64,000 bases of DNA from Ustulina deusta (taxonomy: Eukaryota; Ascomycota; Sordariomycetes; Xylariales; Xylariaceae), in NCBI GenBank assembly GCA_023159155.1, contig JAJNNX010000007.1, positions 744,001-808,000 on the forward strand, written 5' to 3'. The position numbers and the translations under genes were made by a program. The stretch's first letter is position 1. Each line of letters starts with the position of its first letter. Positions 14,086 to 26,129 of this stretch are shown here, one piece after another. A model generated the notes under the pieces. It ran no database searches. It was not told the DNA's origin and worked only from the letters and a program-made list of their open reading frames with translations.

Positions 14086-15843
14086 GTAAGACCTTGCATA
14101 CAGATATATTGGACCTTCTAATATTTTGCTACGTACTTACTCTTTTTTAATTTATTATTTTCATTTATATACCTATTAGTTTTTCTATTACTAAATTAAT
14201 TTAATATTTTTTAAATAATTAATAATAAATATATTAAAATATTATTTTTTTCATTTTAAAATAATATATTTTATAAGCTTGTTTTATATTTTTTTACTAT
14301 ATTTTTTTGTATATATTTTTTAAATAATTTTATTAATATAAGTTGTATAAACTAATAATTTAAATTTTTAAAATTTTAAATAAATAAAAAATCTAAAAAT
14401 AATTCTTTTAATTTTATAGCTATTTTATTTATAAATATAAATATTATTAAAAAAATATAAAATAAACTTATATATAAATTAAATTTATATATTAATAAAA
14501 ACTTATTATTAAACTAGTTTTATTTTAAAACTAAATAATAAAACTTATTATTAAAATTTTTTTTTTAATTTTAAAAATAATATATTTTATAAGTTTGTTT
14601 TATATATAAGCTTATTTTAATTTTTTTAAATTTTTATATAATTTATTTTAAATAGATTTATATAATAATTACTTTAATAATTTTTAAACTTTTTTTATTT
14701 AATAATATTAGTTAAGTTTTTTATTTGTTTTATAAAAATATATAATATTTTTTTAATAATATAAAATAATAATAAATAATAAATATATTATATAATAACT
14801 AGCTTATATTTTTAATAATTAATTATTAATTTATAAAGTTTTTAAATAATAATTTAATTAAAAAATAATATATTTAAAAATATATAGCATTAATTTTGTT
14901 TTTTAAAATATATAATATATATATTTATATTTAATATTTAATTTTTTTTATTATATGTTTATTTTAATAAACTAAAATATTTAATATTAAAAAATTAAAA
15001 TTTAATTTATAATATAAGTTTATTTTATATAATTTTTTAATAAAACTATTTATTTTTTTATTAACTTTTTTAAATTAATAGTTATACTAAAATAAAATAT
15101 ATATTTATATTTATAATTAAATAAAAAATTATAAAGATTATTTTAGTATAGTTTATTATAATATTATAAATAAAATAATTATAAAATTATAAAATTTATT
15201 TTTAAATTTATAACTTAATTTAAAATTTATTTATATAATTTATTTTATTATAACTATTAACTTAAAAAAGTTTAAAAAAATAAATTAAATATTTTATTAA
15301 AAATTTTCTATATAAAATTATATAAAAAAATATAATTATTAAATAGTAGTTTTTATAACTATTAAAAATTAATAATTAAAAATTATTTTTTTATTAAAAT
15401 AAGATATAAAAAAATAATATAGCAATATAATAAAATAGCATAAATTATTATAAATTATTTAAAATATACTAATAATTAATTTAATAGTTAAAATATATTT
15501 AAAGCTTTAATTATTATTATATAAAGTTTAAAGTTTAATTTTTTTTAATATAGATTTTTTTATATAGTTTTAATAATTAATTTGTTATATTTTTAATAAT
15601 ATTATATTTAAAAAAAATAATTATAAAATTAAATTAAATATATAAAAATATTAATTATATAAAAAAATTAAAAAAATATAAAATAAGTTTATAAAATATA
15701 TTAAATATAATTTAATTAATTTAAAATTTATAATAAATTAAATTATTAAAAAATAAATACAAAAATATAATAAAATAAATATAAAACAAGTTTATATTAT
15801 TTATTATTTATTTATTTATTTATTTTAGTTATATTATTTTTAG

Positions 15844-15981
15844 CTATATTTGTATTGTTTTCGGCTATAGTTGTATTGTTTTTGGCTATACTTGCATTAC
15901 TTTCTGTTATACTTATATTGTTTTCAGCTGCAGTCGCATTGTTTTCGGCTGCACTCGTATTGTTTTTGGCTGCAGTTGTAC
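15844..15981 (+). repeat. 21-bp minisatellite at AT/GC boundary
   Basis: Six full 21-bp units plus a partial one (starts 15844, 15865, 15886, 15907, 15928, 15949, 15970). The consensus is close to CTGTAGTTGTATTGTTTTCGG. The unit is a multiple of three, so a short open frame (15855-16055) encodes a repeated hydrophobic peptide. I regard that frame as a by-product of the repeat. Units nearer the gene island carry more C/G than those nearer the AT block. Confidence 0.85.
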
Positions 15982-16383
15982 ACAGTAAACAAACTAATTA
16001 TGGCACTAAGACTCTTTCGGCCAGCTTTGAGCTACTACTAGGGTATGCCTATTAAAAAAATCGTTTTTGAACAGTTTCCCCTCTCGGACGCCGTAGCAAT
16101 CCCTCTGTACTAGTCTGTCGAATCCGGCAAGCCCTTCGCATTATTAAATACGCTATTTCAAGCCACACTTTATTCGAACCATCGATGTATTAGCTATCTA
16201 GCTGGTTTTCCGGGAAGCGACAAGACTTTTGGAAATCAGTGGAAATCCACCTGCGGGACTTCTCACCTCATTTCGAACTCTTTATCCAACCTCAATTATG
16301 GTCCTTTCGGTTCGAGATGATATGATACATCTATCTGGCAACTCAGGTACCCTCCGACACCACAACCCGTTACCACCATCCAC
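15982..16383. other. Gene-free stretch downstream of the LysM gene
   Basis: About 400 bp of normal composition between the minisatellite and the LysM stop codon. It is probably the 3' untranslated and flanking region of that minus-strand gene. Nothing else is recognisable. Confidence 0.5.
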
Positions 16384-18167
16384 TTATGACAGTATGCCAA
16401 TGCAAACGTAGTCGCCCAAGTCCAGATAGGCACACGTACTCCCCACAGCCGGGTTCCAGGAGTAGAAATTGGCTAAAGAGATGCCCGCGTTGGAGGCGAC
16501 GGTGGAGCACTGATCCCCGCTTACGACGAGGTGGAATTTGTCGCAGTTGCTTACCATGCCCGTCTATAAAAGTTCAAAGGGTTAGCTGATTAGCCGGAAA
16601 CCAAAAAAAAAAAAAAAAGAAAGGGAGTTATCAATAGTGAGCGAAACTTTACCTGGTACGGCGTCGGAGTAGTTACGCCGTTGCCGGTCGTCGTAGCCGT
16701 CAGCGTCGTTATGGTCCGCGTGGGCGCCGACCCCTGCAGGCCGATGCAGACGTACACGCCGGCCTCGAGCCCCGCGCACGACGACCCGACCGCCGGGTTC
16801 CACGCGTAGAAGTTCGCCAGGGAGATCCCTTCGACGGAGGCGATGTTGGAGCAGCTGTCGCCGCTGCGCACGAGGTAGAACTCGTCGCAGTCGCTGACCA
16901 TGCCTGTCTGCACGGGCGTCGGGGTGGCGATGCCGTTGCCCGTCGTGGTGGACGTGGGCTTCAGCGTGGTAATAGTCTGCGTGGGAGCTGAGCCCTGGAG
17001 GCCAATGCACACGTAGACGCCGGCCTCCAAGTCGGCACATGTTGTGCCTACGGCGGGGTTCCAGGCGTAAAAGTTGCTAAGACTGATTCCCTCCGCCGAG
17101 GCAATATTCGCGCAGCTGTCGCCGCTCCGTACAAGGTAAAAGTCGTCGCAGTTGCTTACTGTCCCAGTCTGGATCGGCGTGGGTGTAGCAATCCCGTTCG
17201 TTGACGTCGTGGTCGTTTTTGTTGAGAACGTGGTCGAGGTGGTGATTGATGTAGTCGTGGTTGGCTTAACTGTCGAGGAAGTGGTAGACGTTGGTGCGGT
17301 GATGGTCGTTGTTGTGGTTGCGCCCGAGCCGGCGACGCCTACGCACACCCAATAATCGACGAGCAGGTTTGAGCAGGTGTCGCCGACCGCCGGGTTCCAC
17401 GCATAAAACTCAGTAAGCGTGATCCCAGCGGCGGACGCGATGTCCGAACACGTCTTGCTGCTGCTGTCCACAATGGCAAAGTTGTCACAGTTGGCCGTCA
17501 TTCCAGACTGGGTGGGTTGCGGGGTCGGGATGTCGATGGTTTGCGAGGCCGTGGGCGAAGAAACCGTGCTGGTGGGGGTCCCAGATACGCCGACGCAGAC
17601 GTAGTAGCCAGCCAGCAGGTCCGCGCAGGTGTCGCCCACGGCTAGGTTCCAGGCGTAGAAGTCATCGAGAGTGATTGCCTCGGTCGTAGATATGTTACTA
17701 CAGCTGTTCCCCGATGTGACAAGCAGGAACTTGTCGCAGTTGGCCGCTATACCGGTCTGCACGGGCAACGGCGTGGTAACGGCAGTACCGGTAGACGTCG
17801 AGGTAGTAGACGTCGGTACACTGGTCGTTACAGTAGTAAGGACCTGGTAGTTAACCTCGACACAGTAGTACAGCCCTTCGACCATAGTACAATCACCTAA
17901 CAACGCGACGCTTGGGTTCTGTGTCTGGTGTCAGTAACGCGTACCGCTGTCGTCGTGGGGAGATACAGTACTGACCCATGCTATAAACTCGGCCTCTGTC
18001 ATGCCATAGTACTTTTCTATGATGGCGCACGTCAACAGGTACGAGTCTTGCACCCAGGCGCTGCAGTCTTTGGAGGCACCCGGAGCGGCGGTCCCGTCGG
18101 GAGACACCAGGTACGCCTCCGCAGCGCGGAGGGCGAGTGCGGAGAGAGCCAAGCTGGAGAACTTCAT
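16384..18167 (-). CDS. Secreted six-LysM-domain protein (LysM effector-like)
   Basis: The model has three exons: 17976-18167, 16653-17918 and 16384-16563. The introns are 57 and 89 bp, both GT-AG, giving 545 aa. The start at 18167 gives a hydrophobic signal peptide (MKFSSLALSALAL). Six Cys-rich LysM modules of about 50 aa follow, each with a C-D-x-F start, a (F/E)FYAWNP-like centre and an end like YVCIG. Ser/Thr/Pro-rich linkers separate them. The first module spans intron 1 and the sixth lies in exon 3, after an intron with a 16-nt A/T homopolymer. There is no catalytic domain. Fungal LysM proteins of this type bind chitin oligomers, shielding hyphae or hiding chitin from hosts. The LysM chitinase 4 kb away suggests a shared role. 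Six modules is more than most effectors carry. Confidence 0.9.
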
Positions 18168-19988
18168 AGTCCTGGTAACACCGACACTGGAGGTGCAAGT
18201 GATGTCCTGGTTTTCTTTGCGGCGGCGCGACGGGGTGGGAGCAAGAGACTACTAAAGGAGGTGGCAGTAGAATCGGAGAGGCTTTTGTGTGTTTTCAGCG
18301 TGGTCGACATCCACCAGACAACGGTTCCGAGGAGACCGTTCAGGTCCTGCGATGTGCAAGTGACTTCGGAGTGTCTTCTCGAGCCCTAGAACCCAACATC
18401 GTGAGATTTACTCGGGCGTACATCCAATTTCGGCGTTTTTTGATCGCCTGCTGCTAACTACAAGGGACTGCATTAGTCTGGCTACCTATCTAGGTTTGAG
18501 AGTCGGAAAGAGGTCGTTAGGGTTATCTATTAGATGTTGGGTCTTACCCCTATTATCCTAGGGTAACACCCGCGTATGTGCGATTCTGGCAGGCGACATG
18601 GGAGCTCACGGTTTTCGATCTCACCTTTTGCTGGCCAAAAGCATACATCCCTGTCTGAGGAGACAAGGTGTCGCTGAAGGATGTGGCACAGATGGAGATG
18701 CTGTGCCCCTCGAGCATGTGACACAGACGGAGGTGCTGTGCCTCTCGAGGGACAGACGGAGATGCTGTGCCCCTCGTGCGAACAGGGGTCGATGATTACT
18801 GAGTATGTGAGGTAATTACCTACGCGTGAAAGAACGAACCATCGGGTCGATCGATGTTGTCGAGGTTGTTTTCTGCGCCTCGCGAGGCGGGCTATGAGTA
18901 ATAAGGCCGTCCCCGACCTTCGTATGTAATATAACCAACCTGCAGGAGACCTTGGACGCGCTGGTGGGGGTTCTCTACCGTGCATCCGGAAAAGTTTCGG
19001 ACTAGAGAACGCGATTTTTTGCATTCGCGGTTACGGTCAATGATTAGCGCTGCGCTGGCTGAGGTTGCCTAGGTATTTTATGTAACTATTTTACGTAACT
19101 ACGCTCTCTGTCCCAAGGGCCCACGACCCCTTTACGTGTAGGTGTTCACAATTGCCACTGGAAATAAGCCAAAGCCGCGATTGGCCATATCAGGCAATAG
19201 TATTGTACGGAAGTATGATGGTTGCGGGTATCGCCTTATGCGGCTGATGAGAACCCTGGCATGTTCGTGCTCGATTCTCATTCTTGGCTCCGGGTCTTGC
19301 CGCGGGAGCCGAATCCTAGGTAGTCTGCTACCTAGGTGCGCAATTGCTTGTTTTGTGGAAACGCGTGATGGCTTGTCGCTTTCGATGTAACCTCCGGCGC
19401 ACTATAAGTTGCGACCGCTGACAAGTGACGTCGCTATGACACGCTCCGAATAGCACAGTGAAGGCGTAAGACCAGGACGCTAATAACCGTTCCAATGGCA
19501 TTTAAGACCATAGGTAGGCTTTAGCTTGGCACCAAGGCCTTGGTGTGGAGTCGTGTGCATAAGGTGCGTACCATTTGGGGGTCGAACATACGGCTATTCC
19601 ATTCTGATACGTGGGTGGTTCGGGGACGAACCACTTACGAGAGGGGGAATAGTTGTCATGGCACATGTGGGCGCTGTAGATTAACGTCGAATTTCGTGTT
19701 CTCTTGTTAATTCTGCATGGAGTGCAGGACACTCACGTCAGGCCAAGCAACAGTGTGATCAATAATTATGGGAGACATGTTCACAGGGGAGGTTAGAATA
19801 AAAGATCCGAAAAGGCGAGCATGGGGAGATGAATTATAGTGTAGGTACAGTATATCGCAACGGCTAGTGAACTATCTAAGGTACCCCCTCGCACTCAATT
19901 CCCAGTCATTGACCTCTTCAAGCCTCTTGGATGACATCTGCACTCATTGTCAAATCAACAGTTGTCCCAAGCTTCACTCGTGATTATT
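18168..19988. other. Gene-free intergenic region with a short 28-bp repeat
   Basis: About 1.8 kb with no conserved coding sequence. It holds the promoter of the LysM gene (right side of 18167) and the 3' flank of the peptidase gene. Three imperfect 28-bp units (18687-18714, 18722-18749, 18751-18778; core GATGCTGTGCCCCTCGAG) are the only structure noticed. Short frames here have no recognisable motifs. Confidence 0.5.
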
Positions 19989-21249
19989 TTACGTGTACTT
20001 AGCAATGGCGTCTGTAGCGATCAATGGATAGCCTCCACTGAGCCAAAGTACAGCAGGTGTACCACTGGGTGGGTTCTGATACATGTAAGCCGCCATCGCG
20101 AAGAGCACGTAAGATTCCGCATTGTTGGTAACCATCAACCTGGTCGCCTGGTTGCTGTTGACAGAGGCTCTCGAGGCTGCTACTAAGTTGTAGTAGGGAT
20201 CGGCCGAGGTTTGCGCAGAATCTGTAATATGGACAAGTTCATGGTACAGAGTACCACTGAGGGGAACCCACTGGTCCAGACCCTTTGGGGCGAATGGCTG
20301 CACAGGATACGTGCCTGACGAGACGGCGTTCGCGAGACTGGACATGGAATGCAGGGAGCTCGGTTGGCTCTGGGTCGCCGGCGAGAAAGCACGATCACAG
20401 AAGAAAGGAAACCTGTCGAACCCGGTCGCTTTCACTTGTGGGTTGGGGCTGGTATAGGGGCGCTTGGATGTCGCCGCGTATCGTTGCGTGTTCTGGCACA
20501 ACTGAAGCGAATCCCAGAGATAGGCGTCCAGTATGTCAACCCAGTAGGTTTGAAGACCCGGGCTAGTAGACTGGGATGCCGCGTAAGGTAACGGGAACGC
20601 TTGAGCAACCGTCAGGAAGTCTTCTCCGACATGAATGTAATCGCCGTCGTGGTCTTTGACTGGTTCGTCCCAAGGCGTGAGGCTTCCCCAGGAATCGCCG
20701 CAAAGTAGCCACGGGGGCTGATTGGTTAACGGGCTCGCGACACCACCGCCATTGAGGAATTGCGAAATACCAGCGAGACGTCCTAGTCCATGGGGATCAG
20801 TGAGGTACTCAACAAATATCGACCGGGTGAATTATACCTTGCACGGCCGAAAACGCTGCTGTAGAGCTAGAATCGACTGTTCCTGCGCTCTTATCGAATT
20901 TTATGCCCAGCCAGGCAGTCAGTAAGAGGCGAGATCCCCCATCGGTCTGCCAAGTTCCAAAGGCCGTCGCGGCGGCGGTCTGGAGCTTGGCCACTTCCTC
21001 CAGCCAGGAGTCGAACGTGCTTTCTTTTGAGACACAACTCCAATCGGCGCTGGAATCATCTCCAAGTGTGAAGAGATTTGTGGCCTTAGGTTGCGCAGGA
21101 ACCACTGGGTTAGGTAAATGAACCCGGGGTAGGAGAGTTGCATTGGCGCTGGATAGTCCAACGTGCTCAGAACGTAGAATCACGCCTGCATGGCAGACAG
21201 CGAGCAGGCAGACCGATGCCAAGAGGGTCGACGGCCGGGAGAACATCAT
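19989..21249 (-). CDS. Secreted HExxH metallopeptidase-like protein
   Basis: Two exons, 20838-21249 and 19989-20782, with a 55-bp GT-AG intron containing CTGAT, give 401 aa. The N terminus (MMFSRPSTLLASVCLLAVCHA) is a signal peptide. Near residues 318-322 the motif HELVH gives the HExxH zinc site. It is followed by an Asp at about 332 (SADPYYN) and NAES at about 358-361, a layout reminiscent of aspzincin (M35-like, peptidyl-Lys) metallopeptidases. The rest is not clearly alignable from memory, so the family is tentative. It lies between the LysM protein gene and the chitinase gene. A secreted protease acting with them on cell walls or host proteins is an inference. Confidence 0.8.
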
Positions 21250-22158
21250 GGCGCTGACGAGAGAGGTGAGGATGGCAACTTCACGAAGTCAGAACGACCA
21301 AGTCGGCAAACGGACGAAGGCGGGGATAAATGTATAGATGGCTCAGAAATTGGCAGCCAAGACCAACGCTTTGGTTGCCTGCATGCTAGGTATACCACAT
21401 CGCCGTTCGCGCGAGACAAGAACTGCTAACGAGACATAGTATTCGGCTTTGTACGGGGTCCCGGTGCAGCCGTGGGCTTTAGAACCGAGATGAAAGGCCC
21501 CGACTCCAGTACCCCCCTTACCATGAATAGAGTGCTTCGTGATCCCGAACTTCCGCAAGGGTATACCACGTCCTCCCGTCATCTAACATTTGTGAACATT
21601 GGTATCAGAAGGATCACACTATTGATTACCGTCTGTAAGCTTCCATAGTCGTGACGCGCACGACCGGCCCATCTAGAGCATACGATCACCAACAATATAG
21701 AAACACGCCGCATCCATGCAGCAAGACCCTGGAGACGCTAGGGTGATTGGGTTACAGTATGACTTATTTTTGTAGTTTATCACTCTGCTGACGCGGTTCT
21801 TCTCCCATGTGCGCGGTTGGGGGCCGGAGGGGCGAACGGCCGGGGGTCATCGAGCAAAAGGCGGATACCCCTGATATATCCCTGGCATGTCATCGTCTAC
21901 ACGCAGGGCAAACCAAGTCGGTGGAGAGCGGTTGGCCGTCATCTCGTTAGCACGTGTCTTCCATGGACAGAGGTAGTCGAGAAGTATCAGGTACGTGCTT
22001 CCTCGCTAACACGCAGGCGATGGCAACCCGACTTTTAGATGGCACCCGAGCCGATTCTCACATATAGAGGGACCTTTTACGCTTCTGCGTTCTCGGAGGC
22101 TTCTGTCCAACACGCCACTCGCACCCTCACTCTGTTCTCGCCAGCCCCGGACTGTCCC
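21250..22158. other. Divergent promoter region between peptidase and chitinase
   Basis: About 0.9 kb separates two oppositely directed start codons. A TATA-like CATATAG lies at 22061, 98 bp before the preferred chitinase ATG. No other element was identified. A coordinated bidirectional promoter is possible but not shown by the sequence. Confidence 0.4.
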
Positions 22159-25100
22159 ATGGGACGAACCACGATGGTGTCTTTCATTGCAGTGACCATC
22201 ACCGGGCTCATCCACGGCGCTCTTGCCTTGAGCCCCGGGGCCGCCTCTTCGGTGCAAGCGCTGTTGGGTAATTCACCAATTCCCACCCGTCAAGCGCCGC
22301 TGGCTACGTCTACACCGGATTTGGGGGCTCTGAAGGCCTCCATCCTAGCGGGCAACTACTCGCGCAAGGTCGACCTGGCCCTGAGCCGGAGCTGCCCCCA
22401 GCCGTGCACTGCCGACCCGAAGCAGTGGTATGTCTACCACAGTCTCGATCGTCTCGCGAAGTGCGACGGTACCTTACTACTGGACTTCGCTCTCGTCAAC
22501 CCACTCAACGACTCCAGATCGCCCGTCAGCATCGCTGCCTGTACTGCGAACTTGGCGGATATCTCTGCACCAGTCACGGACGAGACATGTGTGCAGAGTG
22601 GCGTCTCCCAGAAGGAGACGAATTCATCCCTAGAGCGCCGGTCCTCCGGATCTTCCTCGGCGTCTGTGGCCGAAGTGGTCGCTGCTTTGAAGCAGCTCGA
22701 GGCTTACTCTGCCCTTACCGGCGCCGGCTGCAATGAGACGATTAACTTCGCAAAGTCTGGCTCTGTTGTCGTGGGCATATACGCCGGCTCAAGGCTCACC
22801 AACCAAGGACTCGTCTCTTCTGTCATCACCCAGCTCAGTACCCAGGTGCAGGGCGAGGGGAACTTACCTGAAGAGCTCCTAGTCCAGCTCTGCGAGAACC
22901 ACTCGGCACGTTACTCCCTGGGAATCTACATCAGCACCAATTCCGATCTATCTTCTGCTCAGCACGCGGTCCAGTCGTGGAAGAATAACACCTGCGTAAC
23001 TAGTGTGGACGCAACTGTCGACACTGCATGGCAGAAAGTTTCTTACCTTATCCCTTCAAGTATGGGAAGCAATTCATCTGCAGTCAACAGCACCATACCG
23101 TCGTCTAATTCTTCAATAATATCCAACAGAGCCGCTTTCCCTCGACCCGGCGCTGGCAAGCTAGACATCAGGGACACGTGCTCCACCGTCAAGGTCGTTG
23201 CGCACGACACCTGCACAACGCTTGCCGCCGAGTGCGGTATCACACCTGCAGAGTTTACGGACTACAATCCCAGTTCGACCCTGTGCTCGACGCTCGTAGC
23301 GGGTCAGCATGTGTGCTGCAGCTCCGGGACATTGCCAGATTACGCACCCTCGCCCTACGCGAACGGGACATGCTACACCTACATGGTCATAACGGATGAC
23401 TCTTGCTCGTCTCTCGCTGCCAGCTACGATATTACCGTAGACGATATCGAAACCTGGAACGCGAACACGTGGGGTTGGTACGGCTGCTCGAATCTTCTGG
23501 CAGGCTACACTATCTGTCTTAGCTCCGGCTACGCTCCGCAGCCCTCCACCATTGCCAACGCTGTTTGCGGCCCTCAGGTCAACGGCACGACCATCTTGCC
23601 GGGCGGTACGAACTTCTCTTCCATCAACGAGTGTCCGCTGAACGCCTGCTGCGACATCTGGTGAGTTCCATCCATCCATCCCGTAAAATAGGTCAGTACC
23701 TTTCATTGGACGAAAACGCTGACGTGAATCCTTTGTAGGGGTAAAGACCAGCTGCCTTTCCAAGAATCGTTTTCAGAAGGACATCATACTGACCATAATG
23801 TGCTAATGTAGGCCAATGCGGCACGACGACTGAGTTCTGCACGATCTCAGAATCTAGCACTGGCGCGCCGGGAACTGCGGCTCCGAACCAGAACGGTTGC
23901 ATATCAAATTGCGGCACCGACATCATCACGTCGTCCGCACCAGCCGCCCACTACAGGATTGGCTACTTCGAGGCATACGATTGGTCGCGTCCTTGTTTGA
24001 AGGCGTCGGTTGCAGATATCAACACCACAGCATTCACGCACATCCACATGTCGTTTGCTACCTTGAATGCCGACTTTTCCGTCAACATTACTGATATTAG
24101 TGCCCAACTTCCATATTTGCAAGGCTTCCAAGGTGTCAAGCGCGTCGTATCTTTCGGAGGCTGGGCTTTCTGTACTGATCCCAGTACCTATATGATTATG
24201 AGAGACGCTGTCAGCACTGAGGCCAACCTCAACGCTTTGGTTGACAGCGTTGTGAACTTTGTGAAGGAATATGATCTTGATGGTATCGACTGGGACTGGT
24301 AAGTTGAAAAACATCTATGATATCTCCATCTCAATCTCGTCATCTCCCAATATTACTGACACGCGTGACAGGGAATATCCCGGTGAGCCCGACATTCCCG
24401 GTATACCAGCAGGCACACAGGCCGACAGTACTGGCTACTTCCTTTTCCTCTACTTATTGAAGAATGCATTGCCCTCCGGTGTAACGGTCTCGTTTACCGC
24501 ACCAGCTTCGTTCTGGTACCTGCAGTACTTTGACGTCGAGGCGATGAGTCAGGTTGTCGATTATATCGTTTTCATGACCTATGACTTGCACGGCCAATGG
24601 GACTACGGCAACGCCTACTCCGACCCGGGCTGCTCGGGAGGAAACTGTCTGCGATCTCATGTCAACTTAACCGAGACTATCAATGCTCTCTCGATGGTCA
24701 CCAAGGCGGGCGTGCCTTCTAACATGATCGCCGTCGGAGTCACGGACTACGGGCGGTCTTTCGAGATGACTGAGGCCGGCTGCTGGACCGAGCTGTGCAC
24801 GTATGTCGGTCCGGACTCTAGCGCCGAACCGGGTATCTGCACCGGAACGGCGGGATACCTGGCAGACTACGAGATCAACCTGATCAGTTCTGAGAACCCG
24901 TCCTCGGATCTACTATGGGACTCAGCATCTTATTCTAACATCATGGTTTGGAACGATACCCAGTGGGTCGCCTATATGAACTCTACAAACAAGGCAGTGC
25001 GTACAGAGCTATACGAGGGTCTAACTTTCTTGGGAACTGCCGACTGGGCTATCGATCTAGCAGATCCTGGTACAGACGGCGAGGATAACGGGTCTGGCAC

Positions 25101-26098
25101 CTCAACCGACTCTAGTTCAGCCTCGACGATCTATGTCAACCCGGACATCTGGAGTTCGGCAACGCCGGTGGTAACTGCTCTGCCGGGAGTAACGCTGGTC
25201 TGGCCGCCGTTGCCTCTTGCCACCCCCACCACCATCACCTTCCCTCCTTGGACCACCACTGTCTCGTACGGGAGCCTTACGACAACGACGAGCACAGGTG
25301 CTGACGGCTCGGTTACGACGGAACCGTGGTATGTATACGTGTCATACTTGACGGTCATCAGCATCCCACCCGGTAAGTAACCCTCCCCTTTCCGCCGTTG
25401 TCACTACTATCATGTTCCAGTTTCTGACTCAAATCTTCGATTCACAGTCACGACGACTGCAATTCCGGTCTGGGGTGTGATTCTGCCGTCAGGTTCATCC
25501 ACGGGTGGAACCATCGTCCTCTCAAGTTCGATTCAGCCAGAACCCTTCGACATTACGATCTACCCGCAAGTGGCCCCTTAATATTTACTGACCGTTTCGC
25601 CCCTTTATCCGTACCTGTAGCTGACTGATCATGGAAGAGTTTTTGGAGGCACTACCATTATCATGGGCGCTACGGAGACCACCACGAGTTCCGCGACAGG
25701 AGCAATCGTGTGGGGAACCGAGACTTACTCTCCTCCTCCCCAAACAGAAACCCTCGGAGGCACCACGACTGTCAAGGGAGGCACCACTTTGCCGCCAGTG
25801 ACAAGCAAAGTCACTCCTAACCCGCACCCTACAACGGTACCCTCGACCACAGACCCGAAACTGAACTCCCACCCCCCTAAATGGACTTCAGGGGGGCCAC
25901 CAGGTCCAACGGCCTTGCCTGGCTGCCCTGGGTGTGGTACATTATGTAAGAATGCGTCCCCCTCGCTTACTCCTTGCCGTGTTTATCTCTTACTGTATTA
26001 CCTCCATCAATCAGGAACTGACGGTTCATCACGCAACAGGCCTCCTCTTCTGCGATTCCGGCTGCCCCTTCTGTCCTCCGGGGGTTTTCGGCTCCAGC

Positions 26099-26129
<31 letters not shown>

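Larger units (their letters stand above)
1..15790. repeat. RIP-degraded AT-rich repeat block (left)
   Basis: The stretch is almost entirely A and T, with very few C or G residues and no long open reading frame. TpA-rich, CpA-poor sequence with transition differences between repeat copies is the known signature of repeat-induced point mutation in ascomycetes. It contains a nested copia element, an outer pair of direct repeats, an (ATT)n microsatellite and two small patches of higher GC (about 5110-5235 and 13998-14110). I see no functional protein gene. The transition to normal composition near 15.8 kb is abrupt. Confidence 0.9.

Noticed and set aside
15855..16055. 66-aa hydrophobic open frame
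   Set aside because: It is generated by the 21-bp minisatellite, whose unit is a multiple of three; no conserved domain and no typical gene context.
16582..17040. Arg-rich open frames overlapping the LysM gene
   Set aside because: They lie in other frames of the clearly conserved LysM exons, and GC-rich codons produce the open frames.
18530..19024. 164-aa minus-strand open frame between LysM and peptidase genes
   Set aside because: No recognisable motif, composition typical of random translation, and it includes the 28-bp repeat.
23661..23811. Stwintron (intron within intron) in the chitinase gene
   Set aside because: The second donor GTAAAG is complete before removal of the first intron, so a 2-nt exon is the simpler description.
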